Shown: in pieces, positions 52,822 through 63,939 of the stretch
How the letters are laid out: every line of letters begins with the position of its first letter
Numbering within the stretch: the first letter of the stretch is position 1
Origin: Talpa occidentalis
Taxonomy: Eukaryota; Chordata; Mammalia; Eulipotyphla; Talpidae
Length of the DNA: 64,000 bases
NCBI RefSeq assembly: GCF_014898055.3
Contig: NW_023603184.1
Coordinates: 34,533,359-34,597,358 of the forward strand
Direction: 5' to 3'
Notes under the pieces: model-generated
Database searches by the model: none
What the model was told of the DNA's origin: nothing
What the model saw: only the letters and a program-made list of their open reading frames with translations
Translations under genes and position numbers: made by a program

Positions 52822-55800
52822 TCACCTGCGCTTGTAGAGACATGGCTGAAGCTTCAGGCCTGAGAGTTGAGCCTTGGGCCCTACCCGAGGGGGCCCAGTC
52901 TTTTGAAAGTCAAATAAGAAGAAATGGCTGTTGGTCAGGTCCTAGGGGCAGAAAAGACCCAGTGAGCTCCAAATCCTCATCCCAGCTCCTCAAAAAAAAA
53001 CTCTACCCATATCCTGCCCTGCTTAGAAAGCTTCCTGGGGCTCTCCCAAGAGCTGTGCCTTCAAAGAGCAAACATCTGCTCCTATGCCTATGATCTCCTG
53101 AACACCATTATCCTGAAAAGAACCACATGTGAGGCAAAAATAGGGACACACTTCAGGGGCCCTCACCTTGAAGATGACCTTGAAGCCCAGTTTGGTCACA
53201 GCCCCCAGAAAGGTCCGAACATCTTCAAAGCGGCTGCTGACCTCAGCTACTTTCAGAAGTCCCCTAAGAAGGGCAGAAAGTTCTGTGTAAATGCACAGAC
53301 ACATACATGTGGACATACACATGCATCTGCTTCCGGGGGTCTCCTACCCTGGCTTTAGCACTCGATTTGCCTCCTCCAGGAAGTCCCTGATGTTGGTTCC
53401 CATGAGTGAAAGGCAGAATACAGCCACATCCACAGACTCGTCCTCCAGAGGCACCTGTGGAGGGGGGAATGTTGCAGGAATCACACAGTGCAGCTAGAAG
53501 AAGGTCAGCACTGAACACAAGGGCTGGACACCAGGCTGGTGGGTGGGAGGGAATGTCAGTGATTAGCACATGGAAGTTGGGGCCAGAGCACAGATCAGAT
53601 ACACAGAAGAACAGAGGGATTTACCTGCGCCATGTCACACACAGTAACTCTGGGGTCCAGAGAGGCCAAGTCAAAGCAGTGCACAGGATTCCGGATACTT
53701 GAAGCGAGGCGGCAGTCCCCACAGCCAAAGTCAGCTACCACCAGGGATGCGGGCCTGGGAGCAGAAGGGAGGGATCACTGACTGCTCTGGCCTGAGCTCG
53801 TGACTGCCCCACACCCCTTCTCACAGTGCCCAACCCCCTCTCACCGCTGGCGAAGATCCTTGGCAATGCGGTCTACAGGCTGTAGCGGCCACTTCTTGAC
53901 TTGGCTCTGGAAGCCACGGTGATACAGGAGAAAGGCCTCAGGGTCTTCCTGGAAGAGGCGCTGTGCAGCACTGCTGGGCCCCGAGTACAGCTGCTCATTA
54001 AGGTAGCGGAACCGGGCACCATCCAGCCTCTGTGCCATGCGGGCTCGCAGAGCCCCTGCCCGGGCCTCACGGCTGTCTGGGCTGGGAGCGGGAGGCACCT
54101 CTGTCTCCTCTGCAGGGGCTGTGGCTGGAGCCTGATCTGGTGGCTGAGGTGGCCGGAACTTGTTCTTGTGTCTCCGCTTGTTCTTCTGTCGGTTCCGCCA
54201 CTGCTTGCGACTCAGGGTACGGGGGCGCTCGGGGGAACTGGTCCCAGGGCCTGGCTTGGACGGGTCATTTGTAATACTGCTCTTCTCAGCTGTGGGTCCT
54301 GCAGGGAGGAAGAAGGGAAGGCATGGTTAGGGCAAAATGCTCTAAATTCAAAAGCTGGGCAAGTCATCCTAGCCATACGCCGTAGTTGAGGGAGAGACTA
54401 TGGCCTGAGTGACACCACTTCTTACTGCCTAATCCCCAAACCTAACAATGGCAGGTGGTCATATGCAGGCTCAGTTGATTCCCCCCTCCCTGCACCCCAA
54501 TAACAAATACCCATCTACTAGTACCTGTTTGGTTAATATAGTCCAGGTGCTGGGCGGGGTTTAAAGGGGGCTGCTTCTGGCATTTCCTCTTTCTTTTATC
54601 TTCAGCAGAGTCAGTGCCAAGAGCACCATTGCGACACTTCTTCCTTTCCACTTCCTTTTCCTCAGAGTCTCTGCCAGGGGGGCTGTGTTTTTGTCTTTTC
54701 TTCTTCCTTTTTTCCTCTACTTCAGTAGGGGCACTGGAAAATGAGGCCTTTTTCAGTCGTTTCTTCTTCCTTTCCACTTTCTCTTCTTCCTCAGAGTCAC
54801 TGCCAGGCAGGCTGGGGGGTTGCTGGGGAAGAGATGCTGCTTCCAGAGCCCGTAATGTGGCCAAGAGCTGGCGGCGCTTGGAACCCTGAGGAAAAACAAG
54901 GGATGTGACCACGGGTGAGGAGAATGGGGCCTGGAGGATAAGAAGGGAGATGGGAACCTAATTCTGACACTGGCAGAGGCATCTAGATTAATCCCAGTCA
55001 ACTTGACCAGCTTGAGTGAAGCCCACCAGGCTCTGAAGAACTTCCAAGTTACCATCCCAACCTCTGGGAGGCTGGAGGGCAAAGAAACCACCCACCCCAC
55101 TTTCTTCACTGTATAGATGAGAAAACCGGGGTCTTCGGGAGAATGTGTAAGGCCACAAACAACAGAACCACGGCCAGAGACCATGTTATTATCAGGCTTT
55201 TGCCTCCAACTAATTGATTTCTTTCTGTAAGAGTTAGGAAGGGGCCTCCCTGGCAGTGCAAGGGATTGAGATGCAGCACTATGAAGCTATCCGCAGCCAC
55301 TGCAGCACAAGTTCGATCCCCCGCCAGGAAGGTGACCCACATGGCGCAGCAGACCTCTCCTGTCTCACCCACTGCTCCCCTCAGCAGAGTATTTCAGTCA
55401 GTCTGCCTGTTCTGCTCCCCACTCTGTCTCCGGTGAATCCTCTCACCCACCCCCACACTTCTGGCCTGTACCCCAGTTCTTGCATGCATAAATAAATAAA
55501 TCTTTAAAAAAAAAAAGGTGGTTTTTTACAACAAGACGACATGATCACAACTGTGTGTTTATGATGCTTACAGCTCTAGTGTACAGAAGAAGTGAACGGG
55601 ACAAGCTGCAGCCAGGGAGGCCAGGGACCTGGATTGTAGCAAGGGGTTAGGGAGGTGAAGAGAAGGAAATAAAGTAGGCAGGTTCCATGGTTGGAGGCTG
55701 GAGTTTGGCTGAAGGACAGGAAGAACCTGAGGAATTACAGTAACCCCCAACTGTCTACTGTCTACTGTCTGGGAGGACTTTGGGGTTGAAGTCCTACTGG

Positions 55801-56460
55801 GTGATCCTAAGCCAGGCACTTACCTTGGACGTTCTCAGTACGGCTCTCCACTACCTCTCTAAGAGGCAGTACTGACAACCCTTCACTACCATCCCTTTTC
55901 ATGCTGTCCAATCCAGCCTCCACATAGCAACCAATGACCTTTTCAAAATGCAAATTCCCAAGAAATCACTCCCTTGCTAAAGCCAATTCCCCGACTTCCC
56001 TCTCCCTTTAAAATATGCAAAACTCCCAGTCTACCTCTCCACCTTCAATGGCGTACCGTCTCTAGATCCAGCCGCACACACAGGTAATTTTATGCGTGTG
56101 TGACCCTAACGGGGTCTCTCTGGCCCCAGAGCCTTTGGAAGTGCTTTTCCAATCGGGAAAAAAAAATAAATAAATAAGAGCACCCCCCTTTCCCTTCACG
56201 AACTTCAACTTAGCAACTTTCTGTCAATGCCGCCTTCATTTCCTTTTGCAAGTTCCGACTCTTCAGTCGCCCGCCGGCGCCCCCAAGCACGGGCCCCCCC
56301 AAGCACGGGCCCCCCCCAAGCACCGGCCCCCCGTGCGCCCCGGCACCCCCGGGTCCCTCACCTTGGTTTGTGAAGCTGCAGCGGGCCGAGGCAGAGACGA
56401 TACAGGCCCGAGGGCCACCACCAGCGGGGCCTCGTCGCCCCACTCCGGCTCCTCAAACAT
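52822..56460 (-). CDS. RRP8: Ribosomal RNA-processing protein 8 (nucleolar SAM-dependent methyltransferase)
   Basis: Seven coding exons on the minus strand, in translation order: 56460-56362, 54885-54525, 54298-53845, 53754-53625, 53454-53348, 53263-53167, 52941-52822. They give 455 codons plus TGA; the human protein has 456. The start [12 protein letters not shown] and end QPCLYKRR are those of RRP8. The N-terminal third is a charged, low-complexity nucleolar region with three similar Ser/Asp-Glu then Lys/Arg units. The C-terminal half is a Rossmann-like methyltransferase domain. Its SAM-binding motif ADFGCGDCR is at 53709-53735, with [12 protein letters not shown] across the 53348 and 53263 junction. 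Known roles: m1A methylation of 28S rRNA in ribosome biogenesis, and the eNoSC silencing complex with SIRT1 and SUV39H1. It is head-to-head with ILK. No missing catalytic segment was seen. Confidence 0.96.
54886..56361. other. RRP8: RRP8 intron 1
   Basis: A 1.5-kb intron. It holds a SINE at 55242-55515 and otherwise unrecognised sequence; its 5' side (from about 56,240) belongs to the CpG island and carries a short C-rich tandem (about 56290-56330, units like gcacgggcccccc). Confidence 0.6.
55242..55515 (+). repeat. tRNA-derived SINE, type B
   Basis: Sense on + and therefore antisense to RRP8. Starts ggcctccctggcagtgcaag and ends in (AAAT)n plus an A-run. No clear duplication. Confidence 0.88.
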
Positions 56461-56792
56461 GTGGGTGGGAGGGTCAGGTCGCGGGGTCCCCGCGCCTCTC
56501 CACGTGCCAATCGTTTCCACTACAACCTGCCTGTGGCCGGCAGCGGGGGGGGAAAAAAAAAAAAAAAAAAAAAATCCGGAGACCAACGAGTACACGCAGG
56601 CGGCTAGAGCGGCCGGCGCGGCGCCCTCAGGACCATCGAGTGGAGACGCTGGCCGGCTAGAGGAGCCGGGGGGGAGGGAGGGAGGGGGGCGCCGGAGGCC
56701 CGCGCTGGCCGGAGAGGGCCAGGGGCGGGGCCGGGCGGCGGGCGCGGCCGGACGGGACTTCCCTGGAGAAAGCGCCTCCAGCCCGCGTCCGG
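56461..56792. promoter_or_regulatory. Shared RRP8/ILK CpG-island promoter and likely ILK noncoding first exon
   Basis: The stretch between the RRP8 start codon and the splice donor at 56793 (GG|GTGAGTGC) is very GC- and CpG-rich and has no TATA box. It holds a GC box, ggggcggggcc, at about 56722-56732. The donor at 56793 and the acceptor at 57191-57193 (ccccgcag) fit a noncoding ILK exon 1 joined to the exon with the ILK ATG. The island extends on both sides to about 56,240 and 57,420. Inference: one bidirectional promoter serves both genes. A G-run followed by a 20-plus A-run at about 56546-56574 sits inside it. Confidence 0.7.
56754..56763 (+). promoter_or_regulatory. NF-kappaB-like site GGGACTTCCC
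   Basis: The decamer gggacttccc fits the GGGRNNYYCC kappaB consensus exactly. It lies about 30 bases before the ILK exon 1 donor, so it is in or next to the 5' untranslated region. Function is unproven; a 10-base match in GC-rich DNA can be chance. Confidence 0.35.
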
Positions 56793-57239
56793 GTGAGTGC
56801 GGGAGCACCCGTGCCCCTCCCCAAAACGCGCGCCCCGCCAGCCCGTCACCCCCGGCCCGAGTTCCGGGCGGGGAGCGCGCCCCCTCCTCCCCGCGCTGGA
56901 CCCCATCACCGCCTTAGGCTGTGGACCTCCCCTCCCCGGCTCGGCCCGCGGCGGGGACCCCGGGCTTGCTCCCCGACATTCCTGCGCGAGCTTCTCCCCC
57001 CTGGGCCACCGCTGACCTCGCCCCGAGCCGCCTTTCCCGCGCGCGGGGGCACAGTCGGGGACCCCACCGCCGCCCGGAATTCCTCCCCGGAGCCCCCCTG
57101 GGGGCTCAGCCCCCGGACTCCCACCCCCAGCGGAGACACTGCCCGCGGCGGGGGCAGCGCGTGGGGCTCACCCCCTCCCCTGCTCCCCCGCAGTCCCCAG
57201 GCTTCCTCTCTCCGGGGGCCGCAGAGCCGGGGCGCTGCT

Positions 57240-60200
57240 ATGGACGACATTTTCACCCAGTGCCGGGAGGGCAACGCGGTTGCGGTTCGCCTGTGGCTGG
57301 ACAACACGGAGAACGACCTCAACCAGGGGTGAGCCGCGCGGGCGGGTGGGGAGCCGGCGAGGACACGCGCCTCTGCGGGGTGGCGCTGCCGTCTGGGGGC
57401 GGCCGGCCCGGCCCGGTGTGATGCGTGCTGCGCGCAGCCTGTGGGGGGCAGAGGGTCTCCACCGTGGATGCTGTGTTTGAGCTAAATCTCCACTGCTGAG
57501 TAAGTTTCACAGGCAGAGGCTGCAGGGAGCTTTCTAGCCCCAGTAAACGGCACAGGCAAAAGCTGGTAGCCGAGGTATGCAGGGGAGAATGCCTGGAAAC
57601 TGTCCACAGTTCCATATGGCCCCAAGGTAGGAGACCTCAGTGGGCTTTTGTGGACTGAAATACTGGGTGCAAGTGAAGAAAGCAAGAGCTAAAACTGGAA
57701 AGGTCTGCAGGGATCCGCCAGGTCATGCAGGGATATTTAAGCAATAATATCTAAGAACAGGGGTGTAAAGTCATGAGTTTGTCCATGTCAAGTGTCATCT
57801 GTGAAGAACAGGTGGTGATGTGAAGAGAGGCAATTGCCAAGCCTATCCTAGAGGTGATGGTTTGGAGTAGAGTGGAGGCAGGTGAAAAGAAAAGTCATCA
57901 GAATCCAGGAATTTGGGGGATGGAGAATTGGTGAGACTTGGTGTGGGAAGTCAGGAAGGCCAAGTTCTAGCTTGGTCATGGGTAACTAATGCTTCCTTTT
58001 ACTGAGAGGGACAAGTCAGATGATGAATTCCAATTTGGACACGTAAAAGTGGCACGACGGTGAGATGGAAATGTTGAGATTGTTGGTTATGCAGGTTTGG
58101 ATTTCAGGAGAGAGACTTGAAGATACTGTTAGAGTTTATAGAGGATACCTGAAGGTGGAGGTGTTGAGAGTGCCTCAGAAGAGTGGAGGATGCAGAAGGC
58201 AGGGGACAAGGTAAAAGGAGCAAGTGGAGGTTGAAGGAGAAACAGGAAAATACATAGTAAAGCACAGAGAAATGAACATTTCAGCGAAGGGGACAATGTC
58301 AAGAGTAGTGTGAGCAGGTGAGAGATCTAAGAACTTGAGCACTTTAACCACTGAATTTACAACTAACTGTTCACCTGATTTCTGTGAGGGCTGTTTAGGA
58401 GGAAAACAGGTGAAAAGAACCGAACCACACTGGGTTCTTTCATTGAAGGAGTTGTATTGAACACTTCCTATTCCGGGCACTAGACAGGAGCCTGCACTCT
58501 AGGCAACTGACTTGTGGCAGATTGAATAGATAGTGAGGAAACAGAGAAAGTGACCATAGACAGGTTGTTTTAAGGTTGGCTGAGACAGCAGCAGTAGTGA
58601 TGTTGAATCAAGGTGATAGATTTTAACTTTAATTTTTTTTAAGGTTGGGAGAGTTTAGTATTTAGGTTTAAGAGAAGGATCCCCTGTTCTCTTTGTCCAG
58701 ACTTCGCTGTTCCCATTAGTTGCTATACTATTGCTCCTTCATAATTTGCAGCTATCTGTTAAATTTTTCATTCTTCAAAAGGTGCTCTGATAAAGACAGT
58801 GAGCACTGTTCCTGTTGTCAGTGGGGCTATGGAGGCCTAGGTGATGTTGTCCAGTGGGCCTCGAATCTAGGAAGACTTTATTACCAGAAAGTGAAGAGGT
58901 GGCATTAGTGAAACTGGAAGGCTTTGGTGCCTTTTGGGGGGATAGGCTTTGGGGGCCTAGTATGCCAAATGGGGGTCTACAGGCTGAATGTGAAGTGGGG
59001 GTGAATTCTCTGCAGGCTTCTTTGGGATAAGTCCAGGCCCTCAGGCCTCCAGGGGGCAGGCAGCCTGCTGGCCTGATGGGGATGCGGGGGACGCATAGTA
59101 TGATGCTGGCAAGTTAGGGCACAAATTGAAGAGTTGGGGGGCAAAACTGATATGTAGAGGAAGGAAGATACCCATCTTTCTGGAAAGTGTTTGGCTATCT
59201 GTGTGAGCGGATGAGGGCAGCAGCTGAGGGAAATCATTAGGAAAGGCCACGCCCCTACTGTCATTTGCTGGGTAGGGGTGATCTGGGTTGCCTGCTTTGG
59301 TCAGACCCCTGATTAGTTCCAGGCCCCGCCTAGAGCCCCCACACGGAAGTGACCACAGCACTAAGGCATCCGGAGGCTGCTAGCAGAGACCATGGACCGC
59401 CCCTTGCTCCACCCCTTGGATCTGCAGTTTAGGACTGGAGGGAATTTCCTTTTATGGCCCCAGGCTGTCAGGCAGGCCCTGCTCTCACCCAGTTGATTTG
59501 GGGTTTTTGTACACTTCTTTTACTTTATAAAATGGAAAAGAAACAAAGTAGTTCTCCCTCTCCCCCCAAAAAAAGAAGCTATTCTCATTTTTTTTTTCTG
59601 TGTCCAGGATTGTTTTGAGTAGAGGAATCTTGTTTTACGTGGTGCTTTGTTATCTGCCTCATCAGTAATGACTTACCAAAAGCATTTCTCCATTTCATTA
59701 TAAACCTTTCCAAAACATTTTAATTCCATTCCATATTTAGAACTTCGTTTCACTATTAGAGCCAAACAATAAGCTTATTTTCTCTCCCAAGTTGTGACCT
59801 TCGTTCTTCAAGACACCAACACCTCCCCAACATTTACTTAACACCTGTCAATTTATTCTCTCAAGAAGCTTTCAGTGTAATAGACAATACAGCCCATGAA
59901 CAGATTTTTACAATCCAGAGTGACAAGTACTGTATTTGGAGGTGGGGGGTGGTGGTGGTGGTGGTAAAACATGCTGTGCAAAACAGAAAGGACAGATGCC
60001 ACAAAAGGGGCACGGGGGAAACCAGATGAATGAGAATGCTGCCATTTAATGAGAAGGTACTCCAGGGAAGAAAGGCTGGTGGGCGATGGTGGGGAAGATG
60101 TGAATCGGGGCTCTCACATGATGGTGGTTAGTTGGGTTGAAAGCCGAGGCGTCGGTCTTACTTGGACAGCTTTGGGGTTACTAGCTTGGGTGAGAATCAG

Positions 60201-62699
60201 TCTCAGAGAGGCAGATTCCCACTGTCTCAGTGACCACTGCCCCTTTCTCAAAGGGATGATCATGGCTTCTCCCCCTTGCACTGGGCATGTCGAGAGGGCC
60301 GCTCTGCTGTGGTCGAAATGCTGATCATGCGGGGGGCACGGATCAATGTGATGAACCGCGGGGATGACACTCCCCTGCACCTGGCAGCCAGTCATGGACA
60401 CCGTGATATTGTACAAAAGGTATGTATGACCCCTGCCCCCATGTCAGGCATGCCTAGAGGTGAGGCATAATGTACTGAAGGGTATGGACACTCTTCTCCC
60501 TCCTGATGTGCCCCCCAAACCTGTCTCTCCTGACTACCTTTTGCCTCTTCTGTTTTGCCATGGGGACCAGCTGCTACAGTACAAAGCTGACATCAATGCA
60601 GTGAATGAACATGGGAATGTGCCCCTACACTATGCCTGCTTTTGGGGCCAAGATCAAGTAGCAGAGGTGAGTACTCAGGCCTGGAACCCCAGGGTGGGTG
60701 AGCAGCTGACACTCACAGGACTGTGCTGCATCTGCATTCATGGTTGGCTATGAACACTGTGGAAGTAGCAAGGGCCCTCATCACAACCATTTTTTTTACT
60801 CCAGGACCTGGTGGCTAGTGGGGCACTTGTTAGCATTTGTAACAAGTATGGAGAGATGCCCGTGGACAAAGCCAAGGCACCCCTGAGAGAACTTCTCCGA
60901 GGTCTGTCCCTCAGCCCCAGCTTGTGACCTTTTCTTTGACCACTCTCCTCCTCTCCCCTTTCCCTACCACACAGCTTACAGGCATGACTGTTTGTTTTTC
61001 TTCCCCAGAGCGGGCAGAGAAGATGGGCCAGAATCTCAACCGTATTCCTTACAAGGACACATTCTGGAAGGGGACCACCCGCACTCGGCCCCGTGAGTCA
61101 GTCATGAGAAGAAGGGTGGTAACAGGGGATGATCCTAGGCCCCTGGGGCTGGGTTAGGGGAAGCTGGGTTCCTGACCTGCTCACACTCTCAGGAAATGGG
61201 ACTCTGAACAAACACTCCGGCATTGACTACAAACAGATCAACTTCATGGGGAAGCTCAACGAGAATCACTCTGGAGAGGTGACCCCTACCCTTTATGTCC
61301 TTCCCTCCCCACGACCCCATAAATTAACCTGCTGTGCACCTGTTTTAAGTTTCTCCTCCAGCTAGTGGGCAAGAAAGCATTGACCTCAGCTAAAAGCCTA
61401 ATAACCCTTACCTGTCCCTCAGTTATGGAAGGGCCGCTGGCAAGGCAATGATATCATTGCGAAGGTGCTGAAGGTTCGAGACTGGAGTACAAGGAAGAGC
61501 AGGGACTTCAACGAGGAATGTCCCCGGCTCAGGTGGGACAAGGCTTAAACTGGAAGCTGTTGTTCCCATGGAGCCCTAACCAGCACCCAGATCTTTTTTG
61601 CTGAGTCAGCCAGGGATACTGTCTCTCCCTCCCAGGATTTTCTCGCATCCGAATGTGCTCCCAGTGCTAGGCGCCTGCCAGTCTCCACCTGCTCCTCACC
61701 CAGTCCTCATCACACATTGGATGCCATATGGATCCCTGTACAATGTACTGCATGAAGGCACCAGTGAGTAGGGGATACCAGATTTCATTGGGTTGGGGTT
61801 AAGGGATTCGATGGGAAGGTCACGTAAGACTTTCATCTCCTTAGATTTTGTTGTTGACCAGAGCCAGGCCGTGAAGTTTGCACTGGACATGGCAAGGGGC
61901 ATGGCCTTTCTACACACACTAGAGCCCCTCATCCCACGACATGCACTCAACAGCCGTAGTGTAATGGTGAGATCACGTCACTCCTGGCCCAGATCCTTGG
62001 AAGCCCTAACTAGAACAGGACTTACCTCCTTCCACTTATCTATCTTTTTCTCAGATTGACGAGGACATGACTGCCCGAATCAGCATGGCTGACGTCAAGT
62101 TTTCCTTCCAATGCCCTGGGCGCATGTATGCACCTGCCTGGGTGGCCCCCGAAGGTAAGTGAGGGCATCGTGTTGGGAGGTAGAGAAAGGTCAGTTCAGT
62201 AGTAATGGAAGAGACAGGATAAGCAGCAGGAATATATAAGTCCCATCCCTCCAGCTCTGCAGAAGAAGCCTGAAGACACAAACAGACGCTCGGCAGACAT
62301 GTGGAGTTTTGCAGTGCTTCTGTGGGAGCTAGTGACGAGGGAGGTACCCTTTGCCGACCTCTCCAACATGGAGATTGGAATGAAGGTAAGAGCTTAACTG
62401 TATACTGTGTTGTGGAGAATGATGATGGTGGTGACAAATGTTGTGGGACTAGGATTTTGCCACATTTGTTTAAATATATAGTAATCCTGTCCTGAGCGCT
62501 AGAGAACTCTCCCAACATGAGACCACCTTGTTTTTCCTTCTGTTTACAGGTGGCGCTGGAGGGCCTTCGGCCTACTATTCCACCAGGCATTTCCCCCCAT
62601 GTATGTAAACTCATGAAGATCTGCATGAATGAAGACCCTGCTAAGCGACCCAAGTTTGATATGATTGTGCCTATCCTGGAGAAGATGCAGGACAAGTAG
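57240..62699 (+). CDS. ILK: Integrin-linked kinase (focal-adhesion pseudokinase)
   Basis: Coding exons: 57240-57328, 60254-60419, 60571-60666, 60805-60901, 61009-61092, 61193-61278, 61423-61532, 61636-61763, 61845-61966, 62055-62154, 62255-62385, 62550-62699. They give 452 codons plus TAG, the usual length. Residues about 1-170 are ankyrin repeats ([37 protein letters not shown]). About 180-212 is the phosphoinositide-associated segment, and about 193-446 is the kinase fold. The N-lobe Lys is kept (IIAKVLK). The catalytic loop reads PRHALN instead of HRDLKxxN (61934-61951), and the DFG position reads DVK (62091-62099), the known pseudokinase state; APE is kept. Known role: the ankyrin repeats bind PINCH and the kinase-like domain binds parvin, linking beta-integrin tails to actin. 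It shares its promoter region with RRP8 and meets TAF10 tail-to-tail. Confidence 0.98.
57329..60253. other. ILK: ILK intron 1 of the coding region
   Basis: A 2.9-kb intron. The first 100 bases are still CpG-rich. An L2-like stretch may lie at about 57800-58500, and a GGT-rich microsatellite lies at about 59942-59965. No SINE or exon seen. Confidence 0.5.
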
Positions 62700-62938
62700 G
62701 GCTGAAGGGTCCTGTGTAAACTCCAGAGGTGTCAGGACAGAGTTAGGGGAGTATGCCTCCCCGAAGCAGCAGGCCTCTGGCTGCCTCCCCTGTCTCCAGT
62801 CATGGTACTACCCCAGCAATGGGGTCCATCCCCTGCCCCCATCCCTACCACTGTGGCCCCAAAAGGGGCTGGGCTCAGAGCTTTGTCACTTGCCACACGG
62901 TGTCTCCCAGCATGGGAGAGATCAGCCCTGCCTGTCAC

Positions 62939-62944
62939 AATAAA
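62939..62944 (+). terminator. ILK: ILK polyadenylation signal AATAAA
   Basis: AATAAA lies about 240 bases after the ILK stop codon. It is followed by one G and then TTTATT, the signal of TAF10 on the other strand. Confidence 0.9.
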
Positions 62945-62945
62945 G

Positions 62946-62951
62946 TTTATT
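62946..62951 (-). terminator. TAF10: TAF10 polyadenylation signal (AATAAA on minus strand)
   Basis: TTTATT on the + strand reads AATAAA on the minus strand, 58 bases past the TAF10 stop codon. It sits one base from the ILK signal, so the two transcripts should overlap at their 3' ends. Confidence 0.85.
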
Positions 62952-63009
62952 ATGAAAACAGGCTGGTGTGGGGACAAGGGGGCAGACAAGTACATTTAGG
63001 TTGGGTGGC

Positions 63010-63939
63010 TCAGGTGAAGTAGTGCGGCTTCTTCACATTGATGCCATACTCGCTGAGGGCAGGGGTCAAGTCCTCCATGGTTAGAGTATACTTGCGGTCC
63101 TGAGGGAAGAGGGAAGAGGACTGGCTGAGCACAGGAATTCCAGACTTCAATCCCAGCTGGGTGACCCTGAGTAGGTCTTTCACCTCCCCTAAGACTTAGT
63201 TTCCCCAAAGGGGTTTCAGGATAAACTAAGCCTCCACTGCTGTGGGAAGTAATTATTGCTTCCCACATTGATTCAATGAGCCTCCCCTCACACCTTGCTT
63301 TTGCTTCGGGAGCTGCCAGAGGCTGTGCCCTTCATTTTGCAGTGCTGTAGGGCATCGTTGGCAATATCTGAGATGAATTTCTGGGCAGCTAGAGAGATGA
63401 GCCGAATTCTAGAGGAAAAAAACTGTTATGAGAGAGAGATGGACAACAAACTCAATACAAGTACCCCAAACTAACCTAACCAGAGTTTACTCACATGCGT
63501 GGGTCAGAGGCCTCAAAGCCAGCACGGTTCAGGTAGTAGCCAGTCACTGCATCTGGGATCTAAGAAATCAAGTAGACAACTGTCAGTGGGAGCCCCTGTG
63601 CACTGCTGAGCTAACAGAGGAGGGAAATGGAGGACAGGCCTGGCTATCAGGAAGCTCGCAGTCTGGGAGGGCAAAGGGAATAAATCACAAGAGCTGGTAG
63701 GGGAGTAATACAAGAAGAGGATGCTGGAAATCCGGGTGTTGGTGTGACAGCACGCCAATTGCCTTGTTCAGGCGGAAAGCCCACCGTAGGCGTGTAATCC
63801 TCCAGCTGCATGAGGAAGTCCACCAGAGGCGTGCTGGACACCACCGGCTTCACGTCTCCGTTGGCCGCGCTCGGCAATACGTAAACCCCGTTAGACATGG
63901 CCCCCTCTGGGGGCGCCACGCCGCCCGCCGACACGGGAG
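63010..63939 (-). CDS. TAF10: TFIID/SAGA subunit TAF10, 5'-partial (coding exons 2-5)
   Basis: Minus-strand exons in translation order: 63939-63785, 63559-63495, 63408-63294, 63099-63010. They encode about 141 residues. The human protein has 218, and its Ala/Pro/Gly-rich first exon would lie right of 64,000. Recognisable segments are [51 protein letters not shown], the histone-fold helix [17 protein letters not shown], a Ser/Lys linker (SGSSRSKSK) and the end KKPHYFT. Known role: TAF10 pairs with TAF3, TAF8 or SUPT7L through its histone fold, in TFIID and SAGA transcription complexes in the nucleus. All phases agree and no break was seen. Confidence 0.96.

Noticed and set aside
56246..56917. 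223-codon Pro/Ala/Arg-rich ORF on the + strand
   Set aside because: A GC-rich shadow over the RRP8 exon 1 and CpG island. RRP8 exon 1 explains the opposite strand.
56793..57332. 179-codon ORF running in frame into the ILK start
   Set aside because: It crosses the likely splice donor at 56793 and the acceptor at 57193, and the known ILK start at 57240 with [14 protein letters not shown] is strong. An N-terminally extended ILK is not supported.
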